From Verrucomicrobiia bacterium (GTDB lineage: Bacteria > Verrucomicrobiota > Verrucomicrobiia > Limisphaerales > Pedosphaeraceae), in NCBI GenBank assembly GCA_036268055.1, contig DATAUW010000027.1, positions 62,001 through 126,000 on the forward strand: a stretch of DNA of 64,000 nucleotides, given 5' to 3'. Within the stretch, counting starts at the first letter, position 1. Each line of letters starts with the position of its first letter. Below, piece after piece: positions 16,001-24,423 of the stretch. Made by a program: the position numbers and the translations under genes. The notes beneath the pieces were generated by a model. That model ran no database searches. It saw only the letters and a program-made list of their open reading frames with translations, and was not told where the DNA came from.

Positions 16001-17065
16001 TTACGGCGCGAAGAATATCAGCAGGTCCGCGAACTTGCCCGCCGCCTCAATGGTGGCTTCACCATCGCCCGTCGGCAGTTTCGGTTTCACCGTGCCGTGG
16101 TATTGCTGGAACACGATCCGGTCTCCCTGAAGCTGGCCGTCCTTCAAGCCGATCAGCATGCACGTGGTTTTCTGGCCGTCGAAACGCGCCATGCCCGCCT
16201 CGAAGTCCACCAGATTGCTGCCGATGGAAAGCTCGCCCGGCTGAGACATGCCGCTCTTGATGAACGCGTCCGTTTCCATGCCGCTGTTGATGCCCTTGGC
16301 CACGCGCGACCGCGTGTTGAAATCAATCTCCATCGTCGGCGAGATCAGCACGTAATCGGCAAGCACCGGAAGCTGGTAAACGCGGAAGCTCATATTCGCC
16401 GAGCCGCCTGTAACACTGATCAAACCGGTGATGGTTCCCGCCAAACCGTTATTGATGACCGCGATCATCGCGCCCGTGTCCGCCGCCGTGGCTTCATCCG
16501 CGCCCGTACTCGGATAAGTGAAGGTGTTCGGTGTGAGGACCGTCACGGTCACACCATTCTCGTTATAACCCGTGCCACCCACGCCGGTCACATTGACCTT
16601 CATGCCCGTCAACAATTTGTGCGCCGGGATCGTCAGCGTCGCGACATTGGAAGCGCGCGACCGGAAAGTGCTTGCCGGCACACTCACTGGCCCCACCACC
16701 ATGTCCACCGCGAAACTGCGCGCAAAATTAAACGTCTGGTTCAACGACCGCGCCGGCGGGGCGAACGTCGCCGTCAACGTGATTGGCACTGGCGGTTCGC
16801 TCGTGTCCGTTCCCGACAATGTGACCACCGTCTGCGCCGCCGAGTTGATCGGCGTGATCGCCACCATTTGCAGATCGCTGCCTGCCGCCTGGATGGTCGT
16901 CGCCGGGTCCGCGGTATAAGTCCCCTGCGCCGTCGCCGTCAGATCCACCTGGCCGATGCGCACACCCGGCACATTGGTCATATAGACGGCGAACTCACCG
17001 CCGAAATACGGCGATTGGATCGTATCCAGATCCGCCGTCTGCACCGCTGGAAGTGTATATTTCAT
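16001..17065 (-). CDS. Phage structural protein, tail-tube candidate, 354 aa
   Basis: This soluble beta-rich protein starts MKYTLPAVQTADLDTIQ. An Ig-like insert lies around residues 60-130 (VVTLSGTDTSEPPVPITLT). The C-terminal part (METDAFIKSGMSQPGELSI, VDFEAGMARFDGQKTTCML, QQYHGTVKPKLPTGDG) has the look of tail tube proteins. It follows the capsid gene after a hairpin. Gene order (decoration, capsid, this gene) fits a major tail or accessory head protein. I cannot name the family. Confidence 0.55.
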   Translation of the reverse strand: MKYTLPAVQTADLDTIQSPYFGGEFAVYMTNVPGVRIGQVDLTATAQGTYTADPATTIQAAGSDLQMVAITPINSAAQTVVTLSGTDTSEPPVPITLTATFAPPARSLNQTFNFARSFAVDMVVGPVSVPASTFRSRASNVATLTIPAHKLLTGMKVNVTGVGGTGYNENGVTVTVLTPNTFTYPSTGADEATAADTGAMIAVINNGLAGTITGLISVTGGSANMSFRVYQLPVLADYVLISPTMEIDFNTRSRVAKGINSGMETDAFIKSGMSQPGELSIGSNLVDFEAGMARFDGQKTTCMLIGLKDGQLQGDRIVFQQYHGTVKPKLPTGDGEATIEAAGKFADLLIFFAP

Positions 17066-17102
17066 AAAAAAGTTTTTAGTTTTTCAAATTCGGAGGAGAA
17101 TT

Positions 17103-17125
17103 GCGGAGGCTCGACGAGCCTCCGC
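17103..17125. repeat. Near-perfect 23-bp palindrome after the capsid gene
   Basis: GCGGAGGCTCG and CGAGCCTCCGC pair around a single central base, seven bases after the capsid stop. No T-tract follows, so it may stabilise the capsid mRNA 3' end rather than terminate. Confidence 0.65.
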
Positions 17126-17131
17126 CACGAC

Positions 17132-18400
17132 TTAGAGAGTTTTATAAGTCACCCGCAACGCGTAGATGCGTTCGGTCGTGGGCATATAGAGTCCCAACGG
17201 CTTGTTCATCCACTGGACCTCCTCATTCTTGGCAGCGAGTTCGTAATCATCCTCCGGTCCACGGCGGTAATTGCGGTCACCACTCGGTTTGAACAAGGCG
17301 CGACCCGCTTTTTTAGTCATGCCGAAATAGCAGCTTCCTGGAGTGATCGTATTATCCGCCTTCAACACGAAACGCTGTCCAAGATAATCAACCGTGGTGT
17401 AACCATTTTCCAAAAGCTCATCGGCCACGCGGTTGTTGGTTGAACCCGAAGGCACAATTTCAGTCGCAATATCGCTTGCATCCGCGCCAGGAATGAGTAC
17501 TTCTCCGCTCAGTTGAGGATCACCATCCGGCCAGCAACCTTGCCACTGGTCCTTATACTTGATGGCTTTCTGAAATACCTCGTAACGCATCACCGAATTC
17601 GCCGTGTTGGTGGAGAGAACGATATCGTTGGTCTTCGGCAAGTTCGCAATATTGATGCGGCTGTTCGGTAGGAACGTGTAATTGACACCCGTCTGCGAAA
17701 CCGCGCCCGTACTGGTCTTCACGGGGGGAACTGTACCGCTACCAGCACCGCCGCCCGCAGTTGAACCTGGATAAATGAACTGGCCGAATGCTCCCTTGTT
17801 AGGATCGGTGAGCAACTGATAGGCGAGCTGATCAATCTTGTTCTGCAAATCATAGGCCATCCGCAAAACTTTTAAGGCCGCATCCACAATCGAACCGCGG
17901 TAAACGTCCCAAACCTTGTAACGGACTTCATCCGTGGTGAGGATTTTCATGGGAATACGTATTTCGTCATCATCTTTGGTGACGGTCTTTTGTTGCATGC
18001 CGCCGTCGGGACCCATGTAACTGACGCCGATTTCCTGTTCGGTCGTGTTCTGGAAATAGTAGGTTTCACCGTCAGCCAAATTGACGATCTCGAAGAACAT
18101 GCTCAGGATATTGACCGTCGCGAGTACGTAGTTGCTGACGGTCTCCACGCGGATCGAGCATAGTTGTTGGCGCGCCTTGGCGTCGGTTTCGGCCCGCGCC
18201 ATGAATTCATTTCGCTGACGGATTTTCTCCGCGTCCGTGGTGCTGGCCAGCAGATCGTCGAAGAATTGTTTCACGGCGACGCCAAGCGGCTTGCCATCTG
18301 GCATGACACCGCATAGCGAAAGCGAACGGCGCGCGAACTTCTTGAAGTTGCCCTGCAACTGCTCAAGGCTCATGGTGTGGACCGAGGTCGGATTTTTCAT
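17132..18400 (-). CDS. Major capsid protein
   Basis: The 422-aa protein begins MKNPTSVHTMSLEQLQ. A helical N-terminal part is followed by LADGETYYFQNTTEQEI, then a mixed alpha/beta body (AYDLQNKIDQLAYQLLTDP, NDIVLSTNTANSVMRYEVF, DYLGQRFVLKADNTIT). It ends in TERIYALRVTYKTL. Length and position after the scaffold-like and decoration-like genes fit an HK97-fold capsid subunit. In that fold the N-arm and E-loop lie early in the chain. The assignment is by order and pattern, not by a diagnostic motif. Confidence 0.75.
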   Translation of the reverse strand: MKNPTSVHTMSLEQLQGNFKKFARRSLSLCGVMPDGKPLGVAVKQFFDDLLASTTDAEKIRQRNEFMARAETDAKARQQLCSIRVETVSNYVLATVNILSMFFEIVNLADGETYYFQNTTEQEIGVSYMGPDGGMQQKTVTKDDDEIRIPMKILTTDEVRYKVWDVYRGSIVDAALKVLRMAYDLQNKIDQLAYQLLTDPNKGAFGQFIYPGSTAGGGAGSGTVPPVKTSTGAVSQTGVNYTFLPNSRINIANLPKTNDIVLSTNTANSVMRYEVFQKAIKYKDQWQGCWPDGDPQLSGEVLIPGADASDIATEIVPSGSTNNRVADELLENGYTTVDYLGQRFVLKADNTITPGSCYFGMTKKAGRALFKPSGDRNYRRGPEDDYELAAKNEEVQWMNKPLGLYMPTTERIYALRVTYKTL

Positions 18401-18450
18401 TTTGGTATTTTTTAAAGTTATGGTTTTCGAGGATCGTTATCCGTTCACAC

Positions 18451-18930
18451 TTACGGTTTGATAAAGGCAGCCAGCGGCACCACGCGGATGCGCACGTTTC
18501 CGGCTGTCACCGGCGCGGGCAGTTCCACCAATTCGAATTGCGCATATTGACCGGAACCCGCCACGCAGAATTTTCCAGCGGCAAACGAAAGCGGCGTCTT
18601 CAGCGCCGTGGAACCGGTAATACCCGCGTCCACATAAGACGCGCCCTCGCACTCGATTTCCTCCCCGCGCTCAAAGCTGTCCGGATCACCGGCGGCAACC
18701 CCTAGTTGCAAACGCCCGGGAAAAATATCATCGCCCAGCGTCGGCCCGCCGACGATGGATTGGCGCGTCATGAACCCCGCAAACACTTTCGTGCCGTCGG
18801 CCAGTTCGGCGGTTCCGGCGGTGGCGCTTTCCTGCATCGCCGTCCCGATCGGATAACCGGTGCCGGTGGGCGTCACCAGCGTGATCAAAGGCATCGGCGA
18901 CCGGCGGCGGATTTCAAAAGGTAGTTTCAT
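18451..18930 (-). CDS. Head decoration-like protein, 159 aa
   Basis: This small beta-rich protein has a typical capsid decoration pattern. A short N-arm (MPLITLVTPTGTGYPIG) is followed by a barrel-like domain with GTKVFAGFMTRQ, RGEEIECEGASYVDAG and GKFCVAGSGQYAQFELVEL. It lies directly upstream of the capsid gene, the usual place of decoration or DUF2190-type proteins. Confidence 0.65.
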   Translation of the reverse strand: MKLPFEIRRRSPMPLITLVTPTGTGYPIGTAMQESATAGTAELADGTKVFAGFMTRQSIVGGPTLGDDIFPGRLQLGVAAGDPDSFERGEEIECEGASYVDAGITGSTALKTPLSFAAGKFCVAGSGQYAQFELVELPAPVTAGNVRIRVVPLAAFIKP

Positions 18931-18967
18931 AATTTTTTATTTTAAAAGTTGCGGTTGTTGTCGGGGT

Positions 18968-19816
18968 TTACACCATCATCACGGGAGGCTTCTCGCCGGT
19001 GCGTTGCGTCGGCGGCACGACTAACGGATCGCCACCCGACAGCGTTTCCAGCGCGAGGCTCTCGAAGACTTCCCACTGCTCCTTCGGCAGCCAGACTTTC
19101 GCTCCGATCTTGCTCGCCGCCGTGATGGCGACGCCTTTGCTGCACAACGCTTGGATGCGTCCCTCGGCGGTTTGCTTCGCCGCTTCAAACGCTTCGTCCG
19201 TTCCTCCGAGCACGCTTTCCAGCGCGGCCTCGGGCAGCGGCAGGCTGCACGTTTGGAGGATCGTCTTGCGCTTCGCGATCGCGGCCGTGGTTTGTTCCTT
19301 CGCCGTGATTTCGGTGCGAATGGTTTCTTTCCCCAACTCGATCCCCTGGTCCTTGGCGGCACTGCAAAGCTGTTGCACCGTTCCCTTGTCCACGAGTTCA
19401 CCCGCGGCGGTTTTTTCCGTGACCGCTTTGGCGACGACCGCCGGCAGCGTGTCTTTCGCGATCAAATCACCCGAAGCGATGCGTTCGGCAATCTTCCCAT
19501 CCACCGCGCTCGCGACTGCTTGCGTCATCTCGCCTTTGTGGTTATTGATTTTCGAGGCCATCAACGTCATGAGTGCGCTGCCGTGGGACATGCAGGAAAA
19601 CAATCCCTGGAGCAATTGATTGGCTTCGAGGGCCGCCGGAACCGCATCCGTCGCGGGCAGGCCGCTGATCGTTTTGTCGTACAGCCCCTTCAAATCGTTG
19701 AACTGGGATTTCCAAGGTTCCTCCAGCAGATCCGCCGCGCTGCAAAGGTGCTGGCGCATTTCGTTCAGGCATTCCCGAATGATCTGGGTGTTTTTCGCGT
19801 CGGTAGGAATTTTCAT
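18968..19816 (-). CDS. Scaffold-like helical protein, 282 aa
   Basis: The chain is almost entirely helical and rich in Ala, Glu and Lys (VASAVDGKIAERIASGDLI, AVVAKAVTEKTAAGELVDK, IRTEITAKEQTTAAIAKRK). It ends in GEKPPVMMV. Length, composition and position just before the decoration and capsid genes fit a capsid scaffold. The ATG at 19816 is preferred. A longer start at 19972 would run through the terminator and repeat region. This gene opens the capsid transcription unit after a strong terminator. Confidence 0.65.
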   Translation of the reverse strand: MKIPTDAKNTQIIRECLNEMRQHLCSAADLLEEPWKSQFNDLKGLYDKTISGLPATDAVPAALEANQLLQGLFSCMSHGSALMTLMASKINNHKGEMTQAVASAVDGKIAERIASGDLIAKDTLPAVVAKAVTEKTAAGELVDKGTVQQLCSAAKDQGIELGKETIRTEITAKEQTTAAIAKRKTILQTCSLPLPEAALESVLGGTDEAFEAAKQTAEGRIQALCSKGVAITAASKIGAKVWLPKEQWEVFESLALETLSGGDPLVVPPTQRTGEKPPVMMV

Positions 19817-19880
19817 ATCGTGAATTTTATTTCGTTTTTGTTTGCGTCTCGCGCACTCAAGCGACCGCATCCTCCGTCCG

Positions 19881-19905
19881 TCCGCCCCCGTCCCAACGAA
19901 TTTAT
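19881..19905. repeat. 25-bp direct repeat, copy 1
   Basis: This is identical over 25 bp to 26903-26927 and is extended by a CGAATAAATTCG palindrome. It lies about 65 bp upstream of the scaffold-like gene and downstream of a terminator, so a promoter or regulator site is possible. Confidence 0.7.
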
Positions 19906-19936
19906 TCGTTTTGTGAAAAATATTTTTCACGCGTAC

Positions 19937-19965
19937 AAAAAAAATGCGCCGGATCATTCCGGCGC
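19937..19965 (-). terminator. Rho-independent terminator
   Basis: On the minus strand a GCGCCGGA stem with a 4-nt loop is followed by A and eight T residues. It lies 29 bases after the stop of the gene at 19994 and separates the fibre unit from the capsid unit. Confidence 0.85.
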
Positions 19966-19993
19966 TTCTCACTTCACAATTCCTAAGTCCGCA

Positions 19994-20707
19994 CTAACAA
20001 GGTTCCAAAACTCCATTCCGCAAAAACCCGTGCCAGCCAGGCACAATGATGCTTCCCGCTCCCGCTCCGCACGTCGGGCCAAACTCGCTTTTTCCCACTG
20101 TCACGTTGGGCGGTTCACCGCGCCGCGTCCAGCACCGGTGCTTGTCATCGTCCGCCGGCATAAACTTTTTGCAGCCGCTTCCCGCCACCATTTCTTTTTT
20201 CCCTTCATCATATCGGTTGCCATGGACCGCATAAAGTTGCCCGCAGGTTTTGCAGGGCACGGTGCAGTTGCCCGCCCGCGAATCCACATTCCACGTGCAA
20301 TAATCCCGGGCGGAAGGCATCACCACCACCAGCGAGCGCCCATCCATTCCCCGGCCGGGACCTTGAAAGATTTTCTCATCGCTAAAGAACAGCGCGCCCA
20401 CCGGCAGCGGAGCGACGAATGTTTCTTCCGTCGCGGGGTTGCGCCAATGCCGGTTCGGGCTCAAACTCCGGCTGTCGTCGTCCTTGAATAGATAACCGCA
20501 ATGATCGCACCGCGTCGGCCAACGCGGATCCGTTTCTTCCGGAAACGCCAGTTCATCGCTATAAACGTCATCCAATTCCGAATTGCCCCGATGCCCGTTA
20601 TACGGTGAAGGCAACGGAGATTTCTCACACGTTCCGCCGCCAAACCGGTTGAGCGTCGGCGTCCATCGGTTCATTGGCTGAACAAAAAAGCATTTGATGG
20701 AACTCAT
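19994..20707 (-). CDS. Cys-rich phage protein, 237 aa
   Basis: The protein has two Cys pairs (CDHCGYLF and CKTCGQLYAVHG) and further Cys/His residues (KHRCWTRRG), suggesting one or two zinc sites. It ends in TCGAGAGSIIVPGWHGFLRNG. The TWNVDSRAGNC segment lies before the second Cys pair. It is coupled by ATGA to the gene upstream and followed by a terminator. The family is not recognised. A minor head or internal protein is possible. Confidence 0.6.
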   Translation of the reverse strand: MSSIKCFFVQPMNRWTPTLNRFGGGTCEKSPLPSPYNGHRGNSELDDVYSDELAFPEETDPRWPTRCDHCGYLFKDDDSRSLSPNRHWRNPATEETFVAPLPVGALFFSDEKIFQGPGRGMDGRSLVVVMPSARDYCTWNVDSRAGNCTVPCKTCGQLYAVHGNRYDEGKKEMVAGSGCKKFMPADDDKHRCWTRRGEPPNVTVGKSEFGPTCGAGAGSIIVPGWHGFLRNGVLEPC

Positions 20708-21558
20708 GATAATTCCAGGATTTCCGCCGTCTGTTTCAACAATCCAATGATGTCCGGCATCAGCTCGCCGTTGACCTTGATCAACTTCTCGCTCGCCAGC
20801 ATCTGAACCACTTGCGCCTCATTTTCTTTTCCCATCGGCGTGAGCCCCACTCCGTTGTAATGAACGTCACCGTTGAGGCCGCCGAACATCAGGAGCGTTT
20901 CGCAGCCCCGATATTGCTTCACGGCCCTGGTCTTTTTGTCATAGCAGGCCAGCAAATCGTTGGGCGCTTCCACAAACGGCACGTACGTCCACCCCAGCGT
21001 TTTCAAATCATCGGGAGTTTTTTTTACCCATTCTTCCCAATCCTCATTTGCGCCTGTCGCTTTGACGATGAACGCCGAATTGCCCAGGTCGAACAACTGC
21101 TCCATCGAAACCGTCCAATCAACCTGCCCATTGAAATATTGATTGAGAATGGTTTCGACATTCTCCGCTTTTTTCCACATCACCGCCGCCCCGCGGATGC
21201 CTGGTGCGCGCGACTTGTCCCCCTGGACTTTCCAGCCACCGTCCGGTGTCTCGGGAAATTCCACCGCCACCACGCAGCCCAAAATATAATCGCGGGGATT
21301 GTCCTTCGGATTGTACGCCCGCAACATATGGGCCAGATCAAAAACCTTGTCCTGCATCGTGCGGTAACTATTCGCCACGACCTGCGGATGAATGCAGGTG
21401 TTGTCGCAGGTCACTACCGGAAACGCATGGCTCAACGTGAACTCGACATAGCTTTTCGTTTCATCCGGCCGCAAAATTCTCCCGGCGATCTCGATGCCAT
21501 TACTCCCGCACAAATGGAGCTTCACATTTTCCAATGTCATCCCATGCAAGCTTTTCAT
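20704..21558 (-). CDS. Hypothetical phage head-region protein, 284 aa
   Basis: This mixed alpha/beta protein has KLHLCGSNGIEIAGRIL near the start and a central YILGCVVAVEFPETPDGG. Later segments are PGIRGAAVMWKKAENVETI and NGELMPDIIGLLKQTAEIL. It begins and ends with ATGA overlaps. It occupies the place where many phages carry a prohead protease, and the RDYILGCVVAVEFP segment is the only part resembling one. I see no clear His/Ser/Asp triad, so I leave the function open. Confidence 0.5.
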   Translation of the reverse strand: MKSLHGMTLENVKLHLCGSNGIEIAGRILRPDETKSYVEFTLSHAFPVVTCDNTCIHPQVVANSYRTMQDKVFDLAHMLRAYNPKDNPRDYILGCVVAVEFPETPDGGWKVQGDKSRAPGIRGAAVMWKKAENVETILNQYFNGQVDWTVSMEQLFDLGNSAFIVKATGANEDWEEWVKKTPDDLKTLGWTYVPFVEAPNDLLACYDKKTRAVKQYRGCETLLMFGGLNGDVHYNGVGLTPMGKENEAQVVQMLASEKLIKVNGELMPDIIGLLKQTAEILELS

Positions 21559-22385
21559 AATTGCCGCCCGCTCCCGTTGTTATAGAGGTAGGCTAATTCC
21601 GCGCTCGTCACCACCCGGTCCCAAATTCCCATTGCGTCGAAAGCGACCGGAATGCCCGAAAGACCGGAACTAAACCCTGCCACAAACGTCGAGTTCGCGG
21701 ACGCTCCCGGCGTGCCGGTAAACGCTGCGGAATTCATTGAGTTATTGAAAGGGTCAGCAACGTAAATATTGATTGTATTGCCGGGCTTGTCGTACCACAT
21801 CGCAAAAAAAGTCCATTGCGAAGCGTGCACGGACGCCGTTGAAGTGACCGAGGTGCTACCGGATGTCGTGTTGAAAAGGGTAAAAGTCAGCGTGCTCATG
21901 GCGCTGGCATTTAGTTTAAGCTGATAGTTCGCTGTATTTTTAGCTATCAGGATTTCGTCAAAACCGGAACTGCTGGCTAAGAACCAACCCGCGATTGTGA
22001 ATGACGTGCTGCCGTCGATCCGCAAACCCGCCACATCGGCGTGCGATAATGAATCTGAAGAATTATTAAGCAGGCTGATCGCCCCATTCACCACTCCGGT
22101 CGTTGCACCTGGACTTCCATTTTTGGTCAGGCTTAAACTCCCGACCGAGTCAGCGCCGAAGTTTCCGCTGTTATCAAAAGTGTAATAGGCCAACAGATTT
22201 TGAAATACCGCCGCCGAGACATTGGGCTGACCGTATATGATGAACGCGCCCGGGGCATAAACACTCCCGCCATTCGCGCCGCTTCCCCAAATCAAAAAAG
22301 CTGGATCTCGTGGCGTCAGCGCCTGTGCGCCGACTTGCAACGCCGCCATCACGACTGCCATTAAAACGCTAATAATTATTTTCAT
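21555..22385 (-). CDS. Exported LamG-domain protein, 276 aa
   Basis: The ATG at 22385 gives a Sec signal (MKIIISVLMAVVMAALQVGA, then QALTPRD). A spacer with a YGQPN segment is followed by a LamG/concanavalin domain from about residue 70. Its landmarks are LLAYYTFDNSGNFGADSVG, STSFTIAGWFLASS, QWTFFAMWYDK and AMGIWDRVVTSAELAYLYN. Such domains bind glycans. It lies between a fibre gene and a head-region gene, with ATGA coupling to the latter. The signal is unexpected for a virion part. Confidence 0.7.
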   Translation of the reverse strand: MKIIISVLMAVVMAALQVGAQALTPRDPAFLIWGSGANGGSVYAPGAFIIYGQPNVSAAVFQNLLAYYTFDNSGNFGADSVGSLSLTKNGSPGATTGVVNGAISLLNNSSDSLSHADVAGLRIDGSTSFTIAGWFLASSSGFDEILIAKNTANYQLKLNASAMSTLTFTLFNTTSGSTSVTSTASVHASQWTFFAMWYDKPGNTINIYVADPFNNSMNSAAFTGTPGASANSTFVAGFSSGLSGIPVAFDAMGIWDRVVTSAELAYLYNNGSGRQL

Positions 22386-22387
22386 AA

Positions 22388-24421
22388 TCAGGGAGAGATC
22401 ACACACAACGCCGTCACGTTCGTCGCCAGCAAACCCGTTTCATTCGGCCCATCCGCCACGAAGGTGCACCACGCCACGCGAATGCCGTTGGTCAGCGTCA
22501 TCACCCAATTCGTTCCCGCCAGCGTCAGGCCATTCGTGTTCAGCGTGAGGAAATTGGTTGGCCACGAAATATTCCGGTTCGCTCCATTCGGCAAAATTTT
22601 ATACGCGACCGCTCCCGGCCCATTCGTCGGCGTGGTGAAGTTGATATCGCCGCTCGCAAAGATTTTAGGATAAGCGATCGCACTCGGATTTCCCGCCCCG
22701 CCAAAATCCAGCCAGAAATTCGTCACGCTGTCGTGCGCCGTAACTGTCCCGAACGATCCCCCGCCCGCCGAGATATTCGTCACGCCCGCTCCATTCCCCA
22801 CGAAGCTGTTGTTATTATTCGTGAACTGTTGCGCGCCGGCCCAGGTCTGCGCGGCGATAACTAACGCCGCATCCGTCGCCGCCAAATCCGCATCCACCAA
22901 AAACCGTTGCGTCAGCGGCGCAGGGCCGCCGCTGGTGGGTCCTGCTACGACCTTGTTGGCCGGCGAATTCGCCGCTTGCAGAATGATCGTCCCCGCCGTC
23001 GTCACCGGCGATCCGGTCGGCGCTGTTGCAATCAACGCGCCATCGCCTTGGATCCCCAGGCTCGTCACGGTTCCCGAGCCCGACAGCGTCGCATACACGC
23101 CATCCTTGCGGAGAAACGATGTGCTCGTTCCGCCGCTTCCCAAAAATTGCGACGGAATGATGCTCCCGATCGGGAACGCCATATTCACGTTCAAGTTCGT
23201 GATGCCCGAGCCATTTCCCGTAAAATTTCCCGTGCCTTGAATATTCACGCCCCCGCCGTCGAAGAACTGCAAACTTCCGTTGTTATCGAAAAAAGTGTTC
23301 ACCGCCGGACCCGTCAATTTGAAAGCCGCTTTGGAACTCGGATTGCCATCCAGCGTCAATGTCAATCCGCCGTTTAATATCGTCGCGCTCAAATTCAAAT
23401 CATGCCCCGTCACATTTTCCAGTGTGCCACTTAAGTTGGTCGCGGTGACGTTCGTCAGGTTGCCGCCGTTGCCCACAAATCCCAAAATGGAATTATTGGT
23501 CACCCCGCCCTTGAACAGCGCGCCATTGGACACCGTCAGATACATCGCGAACGGCGCGTAAAATTCCGCCAGGCCGAGCACCGTCATCGAACTGATCGGA
23601 TCCACCGTGAAAAAGCTGCCGTTCAGAATATTCAATGAACTCGCGTCTCCGCCGATGGTTCCGTCCCCCTGGATATTCAACCCGCCAAAGGTGGTGAAAT
23701 TATAATTCCCCCGTGAATCGATCACGAACACCAGATTGCTGTCCAGGTTCGCCGATGCAATTTTCCCCTCCAACTGGCTCGTCTGCAAATTCGTGATCCC
23801 CCCGCCATTGCCGTTGAAGATGCCCGCGATTTGGTTGAGCAGATTGCTGAACGCCAGCGCGCCGTTGGTGTTCAGTGTCGCGATCGTACCCAAACCCAGA
23901 TGCCCCCGCGCCGTTGAGGAATTGTTCAATACCATGCTCGTGGACATCCCCGTTGCGTCCCCGCCCATTAGCGCCGCCGAGTTCGTCATGCCCGAACCGT
24001 CGCCAATGAACCGCCCGACAAAATCGCCGTTAAACAATCCCACATTCGTCCAAAGCTGTCCCGTAAGCGTGGACGACACCAGCGTGACCGACTGGGTCGT
24101 ATGGATGAACGCCCCCGCCGCCGCCACAAACGTCAGGTTCGTCGGGAAAGGATAAACCGCGCTGCCATTGTGCAGGCTGCCTTGGTCAGTCGGCGAACTC
24201 TGAAAATAATAAAGTGCGCCCGTCACCAGCGTTGGTGTATAAGCGCCGCTCGTGTAAACCGCTCCGTTGGGAACGCAATTCGTCGGCCAAAGGTTTTGCG
24301 GGAAGAATGTCCGATTGATCAGGTTTCCACTCGAGTCAATCGAGAGTGTTCCGAATGGATTTGCCAGCGCGGTCGCCGCCATAAAAAGCACGCACCACCC
24401 AACCAAAAATTTATTTTTCAT
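22388..24421 (-). CDS. Exported tail-fibre-like protein with GNGxGxTNL repeats, 677 aa
   Basis: It opens with a Sec signal (MKNKFLVGWCVLFMAATALA). The shaft contains repeated beta units ending in GDGSGMTN, NGNGGGITNL, VGNGGNLTNV, GNGSGITNLN and GNGAGVTNIS. In the middle GTVTSLGIQGDGALIATAP leads into a GSPVTTAGTIILQ unit, typical of phage tail fibres. It lies between a collagen-like fibre gene and a LamG gene, two bases from its neighbours. The repeats argue for a trimeric fibre, and the signal argues for export by the lysogen. Confidence 0.75.
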   Translation of the reverse strand: MKNKFLVGWCVLFMAATALANPFGTLSIDSSGNLINRTFFPQNLWPTNCVPNGAVYTSGAYTPTLVTGALYYFQSSPTDQGSLHNGSAVYPFPTNLTFVAAAGAFIHTTQSVTLVSSTLTGQLWTNVGLFNGDFVGRFIGDGSGMTNSAALMGGDATGMSTSMVLNNSSTARGHLGLGTIATLNTNGALAFSNLLNQIAGIFNGNGGGITNLQTSQLEGKIASANLDSNLVFVIDSRGNYNFTTFGGLNIQGDGTIGGDASSLNILNGSFFTVDPISSMTVLGLAEFYAPFAMYLTVSNGALFKGGVTNNSILGFVGNGGNLTNVTATNLSGTLENVTGHDLNLSATILNGGLTLTLDGNPSSKAAFKLTGPAVNTFFDNNGSLQFFDGGGVNIQGTGNFTGNGSGITNLNVNMAFPIGSIIPSQFLGSGGTSTSFLRKDGVYATLSGSGTVTSLGIQGDGALIATAPTGSPVTTAGTIILQAANSPANKVVAGPTSGGPAPLTQRFLVDADLAATDAALVIAAQTWAGAQQFTNNNNSFVGNGAGVTNISAGGGSFGTVTAHDSVTNFWLDFGGAGNPSAIAYPKIFASGDINFTTPTNGPGAVAYKILPNGANRNISWPTNFLTLNTNGLTLAGTNWVMTLTNGIRVAWCTFVADGPNETGLLATNVTALCVISP

Positions 24422-24423
24422 GA

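Noticed and set aside
15932-17443. Long plus-strand ORF, 503 aa
   Set aside because: Composition is dominated by Arg and His, it lies antisense to the capsid and tail-tube-like genes, and no motif is seen.
19151-20491. Plus-strand ORF, 446 aa
   Set aside because: It crosses a terminator and two clear minus-strand genes and has shadow-type composition.
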